A DNA stretch of 20,168 nt from an uncultured Oscillospiraceae bacterium (GTDB lineage Bacteria > Bacillota > Clostridia > Oscillospirales > Ruminococcaceae). Below, piece by piece: positions 1 to 7,099 of this stretch. Numbering within the stretch: the stretch's first letter is position 1; every line of letters starts with the position of its first letter. A model generated the notes under the pieces. It made no database searches. It saw only the letters and a list, made by a program, of their open reading frames with translations, and was not told the DNA's origin. Location: positions 1 through 20,168 of the forward strand of contig CAKSKG010000032.1 in NCBI GenBank assembly GCA_934464775.1, read 5' to 3'. The position numbers were made by a program, and so were the translations under genes.

Positions 1-580
1 CCTTTAGGTTCTCTCTCTGCACTCTCTTTCCTTATCCCCCGCCCGATTTTTGAAATTCCATTTCATAAATTCTCTTTAGATTTAGTAAAGGCGACGGTTC
101 TTAAAACGCTTTCAATTTTCTCTTTCATTCGTTGCGCTCAACCGTCGGCTATTGGGTGGAGAGATTACTTTAATTTTTTAATTATAGTTGTAACTATTTA
201 TCTTAACGTTCTCCGACGGGTCGCTTACTGCTCGCAGATTTACGTAACTATTACTATTTAAACTAAGCGACCCGACGTATAAATTGAAGTGACAAAAAGA
301 AAAGCTTTTATTCTCGCTAAAAATGGTTGAATATATCAGCTTTTACGTCGGTTGAGCGCACCATGAAAAATAAGTACATTATAAGCGTTGCACGAACCGT
401 CACCATAAAAACTTTAAAGAGGATTTACGATGCGGACGTGCAAAAATCGGTGCGGGGTGAGGATGGGTAAGGAATGAGAGTGCAGAGGGAAAACCTAAGG
501 GTAAGGAGAGGGGGCGCACCGATTTTTGCTCTCGTTTTCTTTTTAGCCCCCTCTCCTTCGCCCTTTGGTGTTCCCTTTGC
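1..580 (+). repeat. Large structured repeat, left copy (5' end outside window)
   Basis: Non-coding element that recurs, diverged and in the same orientation, at 19594-20168. Its right end is about 580 (CCCTTTGC 573-580, inverted to GCAAAGGG at 19594-19601 in the other copy). Visible paired arms, outside to inside: a terminal hairpin GCAAAAATCGGTGC (440-453) with GCACCGATTTTTGC (516-529); GACGGTTC (93-100) with GAACCGTC (394-401); TGCGCTCAACCG (133-144) with CGGTTGAGCGCA (349-360); CGACGGGTCGCTTA (214-227) with TAAGCGACCCGACG (264-277, one mismatch); and an AAAAGC/GCTTTT hairpin (about 299-345) with conserved loop CTAAAAATGGTTGA (317-330). CGACGGTT (92-99) can pair instead with AACCGTCG (140-147). 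Short open frames here are rich in Pro/Arg/Ser low complexity and are not conserved as protein. It could be a MITE-like mobile element or a structured RNA; identity unknown. Confidence 0.8.
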
Positions 581-702
581 AAATCTTGAAGCTCATATGT
601 TACACATTTCTAAAAGTAAAAGTAAGCTTTTCAGTAACCCCAAAATTGAAGGAAGTAAAAAACAAGTACAAAAAAGAAAAATAATGCTCTTCAGTAAAAA
701 AC

Positions 703-746
703 AAAAAAGTCAATCCCCGTAAGAACAATTTCTTACGGGGATTGAC
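703..746 (-). terminator. Terminator of the ABC/lipoprotein operon
   Basis: A perfect 17-bp stem (709-725 with 730-746, loop 726-729) is preceded on the plus strand by six A (703-708), which is the U-tract for minus-strand transcripts ending after the lipoprotein stop at 763. Five T follow on the plus side, so it could also stop transcription leaving the repeat at 1-580. The 120 bases between the repeat and this hairpin are A-rich with no gene visible. Confidence 0.9.
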
Positions 747-762
747 TTTTTAAAATATCACG

Positions 763-1188
763 TTAGCGATTTTCGTCGGCAGTGGTCGTTGTGGGCGTGT
801 CGCTTGTGCCGTCGGGAAGAATGTCGTCAATGACATTTTCTGCGCCGTTTACGGCGTCTCCGACAATGTCCGCACCGTCATCAACAATGTCCTCTGCCGC
901 ACTGCCAATGTCTCCGACTGCATTTTCCAGTATGCCGTCTCCGTCGGGATCGGCAGCACTGTAATTTCCGTTGGCATTGTCAGTCATGGAGTTTCCGTCT
1001 GTGTTTTCCGCAGCCGATGACTCTGTGCTGCTGCTTTCGGAAGCCGCAGGCGATTCGGTGGTCTGAGATGTTTCGGACCTCTGTGTGCCCGAATTATTGT
1101 TGTTATTGTCCTTTTTGCCGCAGGCTGTCAGCATCATAAGTGCCATTGCAGCCGCAGCAGCTGTTAAATATTTTTTTCTGTGCTGCAT
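763..1188 (-). CDS. Small Ser/Thr/Asp-rich lipoprotein
   Basis: Predicted 141-residue secreted lipoprotein. It starts MQHRKKYL, has an Ala/Met-rich hydrophobic segment (about 9-20) and a lipobox L-T-A-C with the lipidated Cys at 23, followed by GKKDNNNNN. The middle is Ser/Thr/Glu-rich low complexity, and the C-terminal third (about 85-125) is acidic with repeated GD/AED/VDD/VNGAENVIDD units, probably a flexible or amphipathic stalk. No catalytic domain is recognised. The open frame runs upstream to 1254, but ATG 1188 is preferred because it begins the signal peptide and has GAAAGG upstream. It lies 90 bp after the permease stop with no clear promoter between, so it is probably last in the GntR-ABC operon. 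A surface accessory of the transporter is an inference from position only. Confidence 0.8.
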   Translation of the reverse strand: MQHRKKYLTAAAAAMALMMLTACGKKDNNNNNSGTQRSETSQTTESPAASESSSTESSAAENTDGNSMTDNANGNYSAADPDGDGILENAVGDIGSAAEDIVDDGADIVGDAVNGAENVIDDILPDGTSDTPTTTTADENR

Positions 1189-1278
1189 AATTGCTCGTGC
1201 CTTTCTTACAGGTTTATGCTGCCTGCATTTTTTATCCGTCCTGTGCATTCCCAATCTTGATCTTGGTCGGACGGAATG

Positions 1279-3642
1279 TTAGGCCGCAGCATTTACTGCA
1301 TTTTCGCTTTCCGCAGCAGCTTCGGTGTATATCTTCTCGGCTGTCTGCCGGTATTCATCACCGATGTAAGCGTAGTTTCCGCCGACATTGATAGTATAGC
1401 ATGGTCCGTCGGGAATATACGCAAAGACAGCATTTTCCAGCATTTCTGTAAGCTCGTCATAATATTTTGCAACTATGTCGGAGGTTATGTCATAGCCTGC
1501 GTCATACTCCAAATCGCTCAGGGGATATCCGTTGTTTTCTCCCGAGAAGCGGTATATCATGCAGTTGTCTGTCAGCCTGTAATTTTTCTCGCCGCCGAAT
1601 TCTATTCCGACGCTTTCAAGATAATCCACAGTGTTTGTGTAATAGCTCTTTAATGTTATGCTGCGGTAGCTGGGAGCATCAGGACCGGTCTTCTCACATA
1701 AATGATTGTCGGGCAGACTCAGAGTGCCGTAATCGGCAGCTGCCGTGTGATAAAGCTCTTCCTCCGTCACGGCTTCTATATCCTTTGCAAGACACTCTGT
1801 AAGTCTTTCACCGAAATCGGCGGGAAGCCTTTCAAGACTGTATTCATTTATGTCATCGCTGTAACTTGCATATACAGTGATCTTCTTGAGATATTCCAGT
1901 GTGTAGTCTTTATTTCCGTCTCTGCTGTAATTTGTTTTTGCATAATAGCTTTCCTCGCCGCCGAAGGAATCATAATATGCTTCAATGTTTCTTTTATGGT
2001 TTGTTACCGTGTCGGAAATGTAATCCGAAATAAACTTCACGTTTGCGGCCTTGTATTCGCTGCAAAGCTCCAGACCTTCAAGCTCTCTTAAAGCACCTCT
2101 GTACAGCTGATTGTAATATCTCGAAACGGTCTTTCCGTTTTTAAGATGATATGTCACGGAAAAACCGTACCAGTTGCCGTTGTCCGCAAGAGTTGCATAT
2201 GCATATCTTGTATAATTGTAATCATTCGGATAATCATCACCGTCAAAATACTGTTCTTTATTTTCATTGCTGAATCTGTATGCGTCAAGCTGCATACGCT
2301 GAGCCGATATAATACGGCTAATCTCTGTGCTGTCCGTGATGTTCACGGGAACAGGCACACCGTCACCGAAGGTTCCTCCGTAGGATACATCAACGGAAAC
2401 AACGTCCTCCGCTGCGGGAACAATATAAACTCTTCCGAATATATCCGAGCATATCGGGATAAAATATACCGCAATGCCCAGTCCGCCGATAACAACGCAG
2501 CGCAGGCAGATATATCCAAGCTCCTTAATGTTTTTCAGACCTCTGTTTGAAGCTATCTCCAGCAGTATATAGACAATAGCGGTTCCGCAGATAATTGGAA
2601 CAACGCTCCTTTTTGTATCGGACTCAAAGCCCGACATCATCATTGCCGTGCAGGCGGAAATAACAAAAAGAATAACATAAAAGAACGGTCTGAAAGCAAA
2701 CGGCTTCCCTGTCATTTCAGCCTTTCTGCGGCGGTAAAGCAGCAGCGCTCCAATAAAGAAAACTGCCGTGATTATAAGCATAGGAACAGCCCATGCCGCA
2801 AAGCTCTGTTTACGTGTGCCGAGTATTACATCAGAATAGTAATCAAGCGTGGTGATAAGACCGTAAACTCCGCCCGAGGGAGATATACAGCCCATAAGAT
2901 CGAACAGCTTGCCTGAAAATGCCATTCCGAAGCCCTTTGTATCCATAACATAGTTGTGGAAAAACAGTATCAGCACGGAAGCCGCACCCTCGGAAATAGT
3001 GCCGTAAGCCAGTGTTTCAAACAGACTTCCGCAGCAGGTCATTGCGAAAATAAAAATCGTATAAAGCATCAGCATGATTATCATTCCGCCGAAAATAAGC
3101 TTTATGCTGCACGGAATGAGAGTCTCGCTGAATATGTTGCAGTACCATGTAACGGGCTCTGCCGTGTTCGACGATAATGATTCGACCACAATTGTTTTTC
3201 CGTCAAAAGCCGTGTGTCCGATGAAAAGCAGTATCACCGAGAATATCTGTGCAATAATAAACGGCACAAGATAAACAGCCAGTCCCGAAAGATACTGTGA
3301 CAAAAATCTCTGTGAAGCGGACATGGGCAGCGAAAACCGCAGATCTGTCTGCTGCTTGTCGTAAAGCTCACGGAAAAATGTTATAGCAATGCCTATTCCC
3401 ATTGCTGCACCCAATGCAGTACATACCACACCGAGAATGACATAAAGGCTGTTATAGCCCGATATTGTGTGGTCGCTGCCGATAGTGATTATCACGGTCA
3501 GCAGTATAAGCGGAAGCGCCAGAATATGCAGTGCAAGATCAACAAAGAAAAAGCGAATGTTCGTCTTTGCAAGAAAGCGTCCGTTATGAACTGGGGCAGA
3601 TACCCTTTTGCCTGCCTTATTATTTGATGCCGCTTGCGTCAT
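1279..3642 (-). CDS. ABC transporter permease with large extracytoplasmic C-terminal domain
   Basis: Predicted 787-residue membrane protein, partner of the ATPase encoded immediately upstream. The N-terminal half has about nine hydrophobic helices (three early ones within about residues 30-155, a pair near 190-250, then four near 290-410, with arginine-rich YRRRKAE after one). The last roughly 370 residues are soluble, rich in Tyr, Asp, Asn and Gly, and probably lie outside the cell. This resembles the large permeases of YtrA/YtrB-type operons in Clostridia (I recall the C-terminal region as DUF6449, not checked). Substrate unknown. The frame opens at 3663, but ATG 3642 is chosen because GGAGGG lies 8 nt upstream; it overlaps the ATPase gene by 23 bp, consistent with translational coupling. 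Confidence 0.8.
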   Translation of the reverse strand: MTQAASNNKAGKRVSAPVHNGRFLAKTNIRFFFVDLALHILALPLILLTVIITIGSDHTISGYNSLYVILGVVCTALGAAMGIGIAITFFRELYDKQQTDLRFSLPMSASQRFLSQYLSGLAVYLVPFIIAQIFSVILLFIGHTAFDGKTIVVESLSSNTAEPVTWYCNIFSETLIPCSIKLIFGGMIIMLMLYTIFIFAMTCCGSLFETLAYGTISEGAASVLILFFHNYVMDTKGFGMAFSGKLFDLMGCISPSGGVYGLITTLDYYSDVILGTRKQSFAAWAVPMLIITAVFFIGALLLYRRRKAEMTGKPFAFRPFFYVILFVISACTAMMMSGFESDTKRSVVPIICGTAIVYILLEIASNRGLKNIKELGYICLRCVVIGGLGIAVYFIPICSDIFGRVYIVPAAEDVVSVDVSYGGTFGDGVPVPVNITDSTEISRIISAQRMQLDAYRFSNENKEQYFDGDDYPNDYNYTRYAYATLADNGNWYGFSVTYHLKNGKTVSRYYNQLYRGALRELEGLELCSEYKAANVKFISDYISDTVTNHKRNIEAYYDSFGGEESYYAKTNYSRDGNKDYTLEYLKKITVYASYSDDINEYSLERLPADFGERLTECLAKDIEAVTEEELYHTAAADYGTLSLPDNHLCEKTGPDAPSYRSITLKSYYTNTVDYLESVGIEFGGEKNYRLTDNCMIYRFSGENNGYPLSDLEYDAGYDITSDIVAKYYDELTEMLENAVFAYIPDGPCYTINVGGNYAYIGDEYRQTAEKIYTEAAAESENAVNAAA

Positions 3643-4516
3643 AGCCCATACCCTCCATTTCATAAATAAATATCTCTTCCAGCGTCAGCGGAATTATATC
3701 GCAAACCGACGGACTGAAAGCCGCCAGCTTTTCTCTTATGCCGTCCTCGCTGCCCCTCATTATAAGATAATGCACGCTCATGCTGCGTTCATAATGAAGC
3801 AGCTCGGGAAATTTCAGATCTTCCTCGGAAACGCCCTCGGAGAAAACCGCCTGTATCTTATGTATATCTCCCTTAACGGAATCAAGCTCACGGCTGAAAA
3901 GTATCTTTCCCTTATGAAGAAGCGCCACCGTATCGCACATTTCATTGATCTCTTTAAGGTTGTGGGACGATATTACCACCGTCATTTTTCTGTCGAGCAT
4001 AGCGTCTACCAGCATACGCTTTACTATTATGCGCATAGTAGGATCAAGACCGTCGAAAGCCTCGTCCAGCAGCAGATAATCGGTGCAGCAGGCAAGTCCC
4101 GATATAACGATAGCCTGACGCTTCATGCCCTTTGAAAAGGAATCAATGCGCTTTTTCTCGGGAAGCTTTATGACCTCATTAAGGCTGTTGAAAATATCGT
4201 CCGAAAAATTGGGATAAAAGCCCTTATAAAATTCTTTGAGCTGTTTCAGTGTATAGTTTCCGAACTGAACAGTCTCATCATTGATAAAAAATATCTTCTG
4301 TTTAGCGGCAACATTATCATAAATATCCTGTCCGTCGATAGAAACAGTACCCGTATCGGCAGCATATATACCCGATACCAAACGGAGGATAGTGGATTTT
4401 CCCGCACCGTTGGAGCCGAGCAGGCCGAAAGCCGTACCCTGCGGTATTTCAAGATCAGCGCCGTCAAGAGCCTTGAACTCGCCGAATATCTTACTTACAT
4501 TTTCAAGTTTTATCAT
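3620..4516 (-). CDS. ABC transporter ATP-binding protein (YtrB-like)
   Basis: A 298-residue cytoplasmic ATPase that should power the adjacent permease. Visible motifs: Walker A GSNGAGKST (about 34-42), signature region FSKGMKRQ (about 128-135), Walker B YLLLDEAFDGLD with catalytic Glu, and H-loop SSHN. The signature is SKGMK rather than canonical SGGQ, as commonly seen in YtrB/BcrA-type subunits. The roughly 90 residues after the H-loop form the C-terminal extension typical of these ATPases. It begins 26 bp after the GntR gene and overlaps the permease start. Family assignment is firm; the transported molecule is not known. Confidence 0.93.
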   Translation of the reverse strand: MIKLENVSKIFGEFKALDGADLEIPQGTAFGLLGSNGAGKSTILRLVSGIYAADTGTVSIDGQDIYDNVAAKQKIFFINDETVQFGNYTLKQLKEFYKGFYPNFSDDIFNSLNEVIKLPEKKRIDSFSKGMKRQAIVISGLACCTDYLLLDEAFDGLDPTMRIIVKRMLVDAMLDRKMTVVISSHNLKEINEMCDTVALLHKGKILFSRELDSVKGDIHKIQAVFSEGVSEEDLKFPELLHYERSMSVHYLIMRGSEDGIREKLAAFSPSVCDIIPLTLEEIFIYEMEGMGYDASGIK

Positions 4517-4542
4517 ATCTGTGATTACCTCACTTTCTTCCG

Positions 4543-4896
4543 TCAGAATTTTTTGTTTTTGACATATTCAACAAGTTCATTTTGAGAAACGCCTGCTCTG
4601 ACCGCATTTACCGCCGACTCATCGAATGCCGCAAGAGCTTCTTTTTTCAGTTCTTCGGTATGGATATCCGAAGCATAGCTGCCCTTGCCGGGGACGGTAT
4701 AAATTATTTTTTCCCTTTCAAGGGTCTGAAAAGCTTTTGTAACGGTATTGGGGTTAACACCCAGCTGCTTAGCCATTTCACGGACGCTTGGCAGCTTATC
4801 GCCGGGTTTAAGCTCACCGTCAAGGAGCATATTTTTCACTCCCTCACAAAGCTGTTCGTAAATAGGCACACGGCTTTGCAGATCAATATTATACAT
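4543..4896 (-). CDS. GntR-family (YtrA subfamily) transcriptional regulator
   Basis: A 117-residue DNA-binding protein. Residues about 10-75 form the GntR winged helix-turn-helix (PIYEQLCEGVKNML, then KLPSVREMAKQLGVNPNTV and GKGSYA of the wing). Only about 40 residues follow, too short for an FCD or UTRA effector domain; this short tail is diagnostic of the YtrA subfamily, which usually represses its own operon with an ABC transporter. RBS AAAGGAG lies 7 nt before the ATG. First gene of a four-gene minus-strand operon. Its promoter (4942-4970) overlaps an inverted repeat (4920-4942), the expected target for self-repression. The ligand or stress that relieves repression cannot be read from sequence. 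Confidence 0.93.
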   Translation of the reverse strand: MYNIDLQSRVPIYEQLCEGVKNMLLDGELKPGDKLPSVREMAKQLGVNPNTVTKAFQTLEREKIIYTVPGKGSYASDIHTEELKKEALAAFDESAVNAVRAGVSQNELVEYVKNKKF

Positions 4897-4919
4897 ATCC
4901 TCACTCCTTTCATTTGTAT

Positions 4920-4942
4920 CTGTACTATGCTTACTAATACAG
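4920..4942 (-). promoter_or_regulatory. Probable YtrA-type operator
   Basis: Inverted repeat CTGTA - 13 bp - TACAG (arms 4920-4924 and 4938-4942). It overlaps the last base of the -10 and the expected transcription start. From memory, the B. subtilis YtrA operator has arms of similar sequence (GTGTA/TACAC) with the same 13-bp separation. Binding by the GntR protein just downstream is inferred. Confidence 0.7.
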
Positions 4943-4970
4943 TTATATCACACAAATGATGATTTGTCAA
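4942..4970 (-). promoter_or_regulatory. Promoter of the GntR-ABC operon
   Basis: On the minus strand: -35 TTGACA (4965-4970), 17-bp spacer, -10 TATAAC (4942-4947) with TGTGA directly before it (extended -10). The start of transcription is expected near 4935, inside the adjacent operator. Confidence 0.85.
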
Positions 4971-5017
4971 TAGCCGAAAAGAATTTTTGGCTAAAAAATC
5001 CTTTTCGGCTATTTTTT
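4971..5017 (+). terminator. Plus-strand terminator-like hairpin behind the gntR promoter
   Basis: Eleven-bp arms TAGCCGAAAAG (4971-4981) and CTTTTCGGCTA (5001-5011) are followed by ATTTTTT. The U-tract is on the plus strand, although no plus-strand gene precedes it. It sits immediately upstream of the gntR -35. It could stop antisense transcription or be a relic of a rearrangement. From here to 5111 I see nothing else. Confidence 0.55.
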
Positions 5018-5111
5018 ATCGGAAATATGTTTTCATCTCATTGACTTTATTTCTTAATTGCTGTCAGAGAATAATGCCTGCTTCACCCTTTGGTTATCTG
5101 TTTGCATACAC

Positions 5112-5291
5112 TTAAGGTCACCTCTAAAAACCACCGGCTAAAGCCTTAGTACCTCATCTGCTTGCAGATTTTCCGTCATCTTGCACATAAATTTCTTGAC
5201 ATACGGCAGTATGCCTGCGAAATTTCTATACGATCTGACGAAAAATCTGACTGCGCATCTGAGGCACTATGGTTTTTAGAGGCGACCTTAA
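5112..5291 (+). mobile_element. 180-bp MITE, copy 1
   Basis: Begins and ends with TTAA (5112-5115, 5288-5291). Inside this are terminal inverted repeats GGTCACCTCTAAAAACC and GGTTTTTAGAGGCGACC (one mismatch). The interior forms a long imperfect hairpin around a core hairpin at 5195-5219. It is nearly identical (I count two differences) to the reverse complement of 12788-12967, so at least one copy moved recently. No ORF; it must be mobilised in trans by a transposase not in this window. TTAA may be target duplication or part of the ends, since it is palindromic. Confidence 0.9.
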
Positions 5292-5296
5292 ATAAT

Positions 5297-5342
5297 AAAA
5301 AAACCGCACCTGCCGCAGATGAAATCCTGCGGAAGATGCGGT
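5297..5342 (-). terminator. Terminator of the terD-AIM24 unit
   Basis: A 16-bp stem with two mismatches (arms 5303-5318 and 5327-5342) is preceded on the plus strand by A's (5297-5302), giving a U-run on minus-strand RNA just after the AIM24 stop at 5351. The MITE begins only 5 bp beyond the U-run. Confidence 0.85.
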
Positions 5343-5350
5343 AATTAAGA

Positions 5351-6175
5351 TCAGGCGTTGCTTGTATTCATGTTGGGCATGGAGTTCATGATTCCCATTG
5401 TTTTGTAGACCTTGATCGTAGGCGCAAGCCATACCTGTCCTGTGCCTCTGTATACATTTACAAGTCCCTCGCCGCTGACAGCCGAACCGATGAGCGTCTT
5501 TGCCGAACGCTCCACCGTGAACTGAATGCCGCCTGTGCGAAGCACGGCAAAGTTTCCGTCAACCTTGAGAGTGTCGTTTTCAAGTTGGATAACGTCGATC
5601 TCACTCTCGGGAACGGCACATTCAAGCACCGCAATACCCGGACCTTTAAGTGATATCTGGAAAAGCCCCTCTCCGCCTGCAACGGCAGATGATATGCTCT
5701 TCTGCATACTGTGGGATACAGTGACGCTGCCCTGCGCCGCATAGAACATACCCTTGTCCACAATGACTTCCTCGCCTGCGGCAAGCTCCAAAAGCATGAA
5801 ATGCTTGAATGACGGCTCCAGAACGATCATTCCCGTTCCTCTGTATTCGGGCTGTGCGGCAGCCTCGCCCGTAACTGCTCCGGTGAAAAGCCTGCCCAAT
5901 ACATTTCCCGCATTCACGCCCGATACCATTTCAAGATTGCCTCTGAAATAGCTCATTGCTCCCGGCTCGACCTTTACACAGTCATTTTCAATGTATATTG
6001 CGACCTGTCTTGCCCTGATGTTCTGCTTGCTCATGAAATAAATCATCTGAGCCTGCGACGGGTCAGTGCAGCCAAGCAGGTTCTCATATTCCAGAACTTC
6101 CGCACGGAAGCTTTTATTTTCGCTGCTGTCGATCACTTTTACGTTTTCACGTGTACCTATTGCCGTGTAATTCAT
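5351..6175 (-). CDS. AIM24 family protein
   Basis: A 274-residue protein of the AIM24 (DUF124) family: repeated beta-rich segments with Gly turns, including GAMSYFRGNLEMVSG, YRGTGMIVLEPSFKHFMLLEL, GGEGLFQISLKGPG and a C-terminal YRGTGQVWLAPT. No signal peptide or membrane helix, so probably cytoplasmic. Biochemical role unsettled; the family is named after a yeast mitochondrial protein, and bacterial members often neighbour TerD proteins in stress-response clusters. The open frame extends to 6241 into terD, but ATG 6175 is preferred because GGGGGA lies 7 nt upstream; this leaves a 25-bp gap after terD, so the two are co-transcribed. The C-terminus (MNSMPNMNTSNA) is a short polar tail. Confidence 0.88.
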   Translation of the reverse strand: MNYTAIGTRENVKVIDSSENKSFRAEVLEYENLLGCTDPSQAQMIYFMSKQNIRARQVAIYIENDCVKVEPGAMSYFRGNLEMVSGVNAGNVLGRLFTGAVTGEAAAQPEYRGTGMIVLEPSFKHFMLLELAAGEEVIVDKGMFYAAQGSVTVSHSMQKSISSAVAGGEGLFQISLKGPGIAVLECAVPESEIDVIQLENDTLKVDGNFAVLRTGGIQFTVERSAKTLIGSAVSGEGLVNVYRGTGQVWLAPTIKVYKTMGIMNSMPNMNTSNA

Positions 6176-6200
6176 TTTATATTCCCCCTGTTTTATATCA

Positions 6201-6782
6201 TCAGCCTGCGTTAAGTCCGAAATCCGCACAGAGAGCGGCAAGTCCGCCCGTATATCCGCTGCCTATCGCATTGAACTTCCACTCACCGTTGTGACGGTAA
6301 AGCTCGCCTGCGATAACGGCTGTCTCAATGGAAAAATCCTCGCTGAGATCATAGCGGATAAGCTCGGAGCCTGTTGTTTCGTCAACAATGCGGATAAATG
6401 CATTTGTTACCTGTCCGAAGTTCTGGTTTCTCTTTTCCGCATCATATATGGTAACGGTAAAATCAATTTTCTCAACGGAAGCGGGAACAAGCGAAAGATC
6501 CACCATGATCTGCTCGTCGTCGCCGTCACCCTCGCCAGTGAGATTGTCACCCATAGACTTTACAGCTCCGCTGGGGTGAGTCTGATTGCCGTAGAAAACA
6601 AAATCCGTGTCTGCGGCAGCCTTTCCGTTTGCACCGAGGAGAAAAGCCGATGCGTCAAGGTCAAAGTCCGCGCCGCCGTCATACTTGTTAACGTCCCAGC
6701 CGAGACCTACCATTATCTTTTTGAGTCCGGGATTTGTTTTTGTAAGGTCGATCTTCTGACCCTTCTGTAAGCTTATTGCCAT
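6201..6782 (-). CDS. terD: TerD family calcium-binding stress protein
   Basis: A 193-residue single-domain TerD protein (usual family length about 190). It starts MAISLQKGQKIDL, then GGADFDLDASAFLL (about 36-49) and GDNLTGEGDGDDE (about 82-94), the acidic clusters that bind calcium in this family, and ends with ELYRHNGEWKF and GYTGGLAAL. TerD proteins belong to tellurite/general chemical stress responses and are cytoplasmic. ATG 6782 is chosen over an upstream in-frame start at 6809 because it matches the family N-terminus and has AAAGGAAG about 8 nt before it. First gene of a two-gene unit with AIM24, driven by a near-consensus promoter at 6857-6885. No TelA or TerC is in the window, so this is a minimal Ter locus. 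Confidence 0.95.
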   Translation of the reverse strand: MAISLQKGQKIDLTKTNPGLKKIMVGLGWDVNKYDGGADFDLDASAFLLGANGKAAADTDFVFYGNQTHPSGAVKSMGDNLTGEGDGDDEQIMVDLSLVPASVEKIDFTVTIYDAEKRNQNFGQVTNAFIRIVDETTGSELIRYDLSEDFSIETAVIAGELYRHNGEWKFNAIGSGYTGGLAALCADFGLNAG

Positions 6783-6856
6783 AATATTTACTTCCTTTCG
6801 ATCTGTCAATTATTAATTATTCTTTAACGATAAGGTATTTCCGAACCGTTTTCTGT

Positions 6857-6885
6857 ATTATAACATCCGCCGATAAATATGTCAA
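6857..6885 (-). promoter_or_regulatory. Promoter of terD-AIM24
   Basis: Minus strand: -35 TTGACA (6880-6885), 17-bp spacer, perfect -10 TATAAT (6857-6862) preceded by TGT. A leader of about 70 nt precedes the terD start. Confidence 0.9.
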
Positions 6886-6989
6886 TAATTTTAATAAAAA
6901 TTAAATCTTTTCTAATCGGATTCTAATTTTATTTTATACAGCCAATAATATCAGCATATAATTTATTGTTTCATGCTGTTTTGTTTATC

Positions 6990-7021
6990 AAAAAAATCCC
7001 GCCGCTGTGCGGTTTGCGGGA
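6990..7021 (-). terminator. Minus-strand terminator without an annotated gene
   Basis: Outer arms TCCCG/CGGGA with an inner CCGC/GCGG pair (6997-7021) are preceded on the plus strand by seven A (6990-6996), giving a U-tract on minus-strand RNA. No protein gene on the minus strand lies between here and 9126, so it may end a short RNA starting within about 7022-7165, or act as an insulator for terD. Confidence 0.6.
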
Positions 7022-7031
7022 AATCTCAACA

Positions 7032-7076
7032 AAACCTCAACAACTTTTCAAAACTTGGCGAAAAAAGTTGAGGTTT
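7032..7076. other. Long imperfect hairpin in the leader of the CmpB-like gene
   Basis: Arms AAACCTCAAC...TTTTC (7032-7049) and GAAAA...GTTGAGGTTT (7060-7076), about 16 pairs with a 2-nt bulge. It overlaps the expected -35 region of the downstream gene and, with the terminator at 6990-7021, forms a two-hairpin module on the minus strand. Confidence 0.6.
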
Positions 7077-7099
7077 CCGTGATGATAGTTGATTATAAT
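7068..7099 (+). promoter_or_regulatory. Possible promoter of the CmpB-like gene
   Basis: A good -10 TATAAT (7094-7099) is present. The only -35-like hexamer is TTGAGG (7068-7073) at a long 20-bp spacing and lies within the hairpin arm. The gene may therefore have a weak or activator-dependent promoter. Confidence 0.45.

Noticed and set aside
1..580. CRISPR array or att-type integration site in the repeated ends
   Set aside because: There is no short regular repeat-spacer pattern, and no integrase gene. The two copies are whole-element homologues about 640 bp long, not short att cores.
474..722. 82-codon open frame in the left repeat
   Set aside because: It runs through inverted-repeat arms and into the terminator hairpin, is low complexity, and is not preserved in the other copy.
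1189..1278. Terminator between permease and lipoprotein genes (CCGTCC/GGACGG on the minus strand, then a short A/T run)
   Set aside because: Only six pairs around a loop of nearly 30 nt and the tail is A-rich rather than U-rich, so termination is unlikely.
6291..6770. 159-codon plus-strand open frame opposite terD
   Set aside because: Shadow of terD; no RBS or family resemblance.
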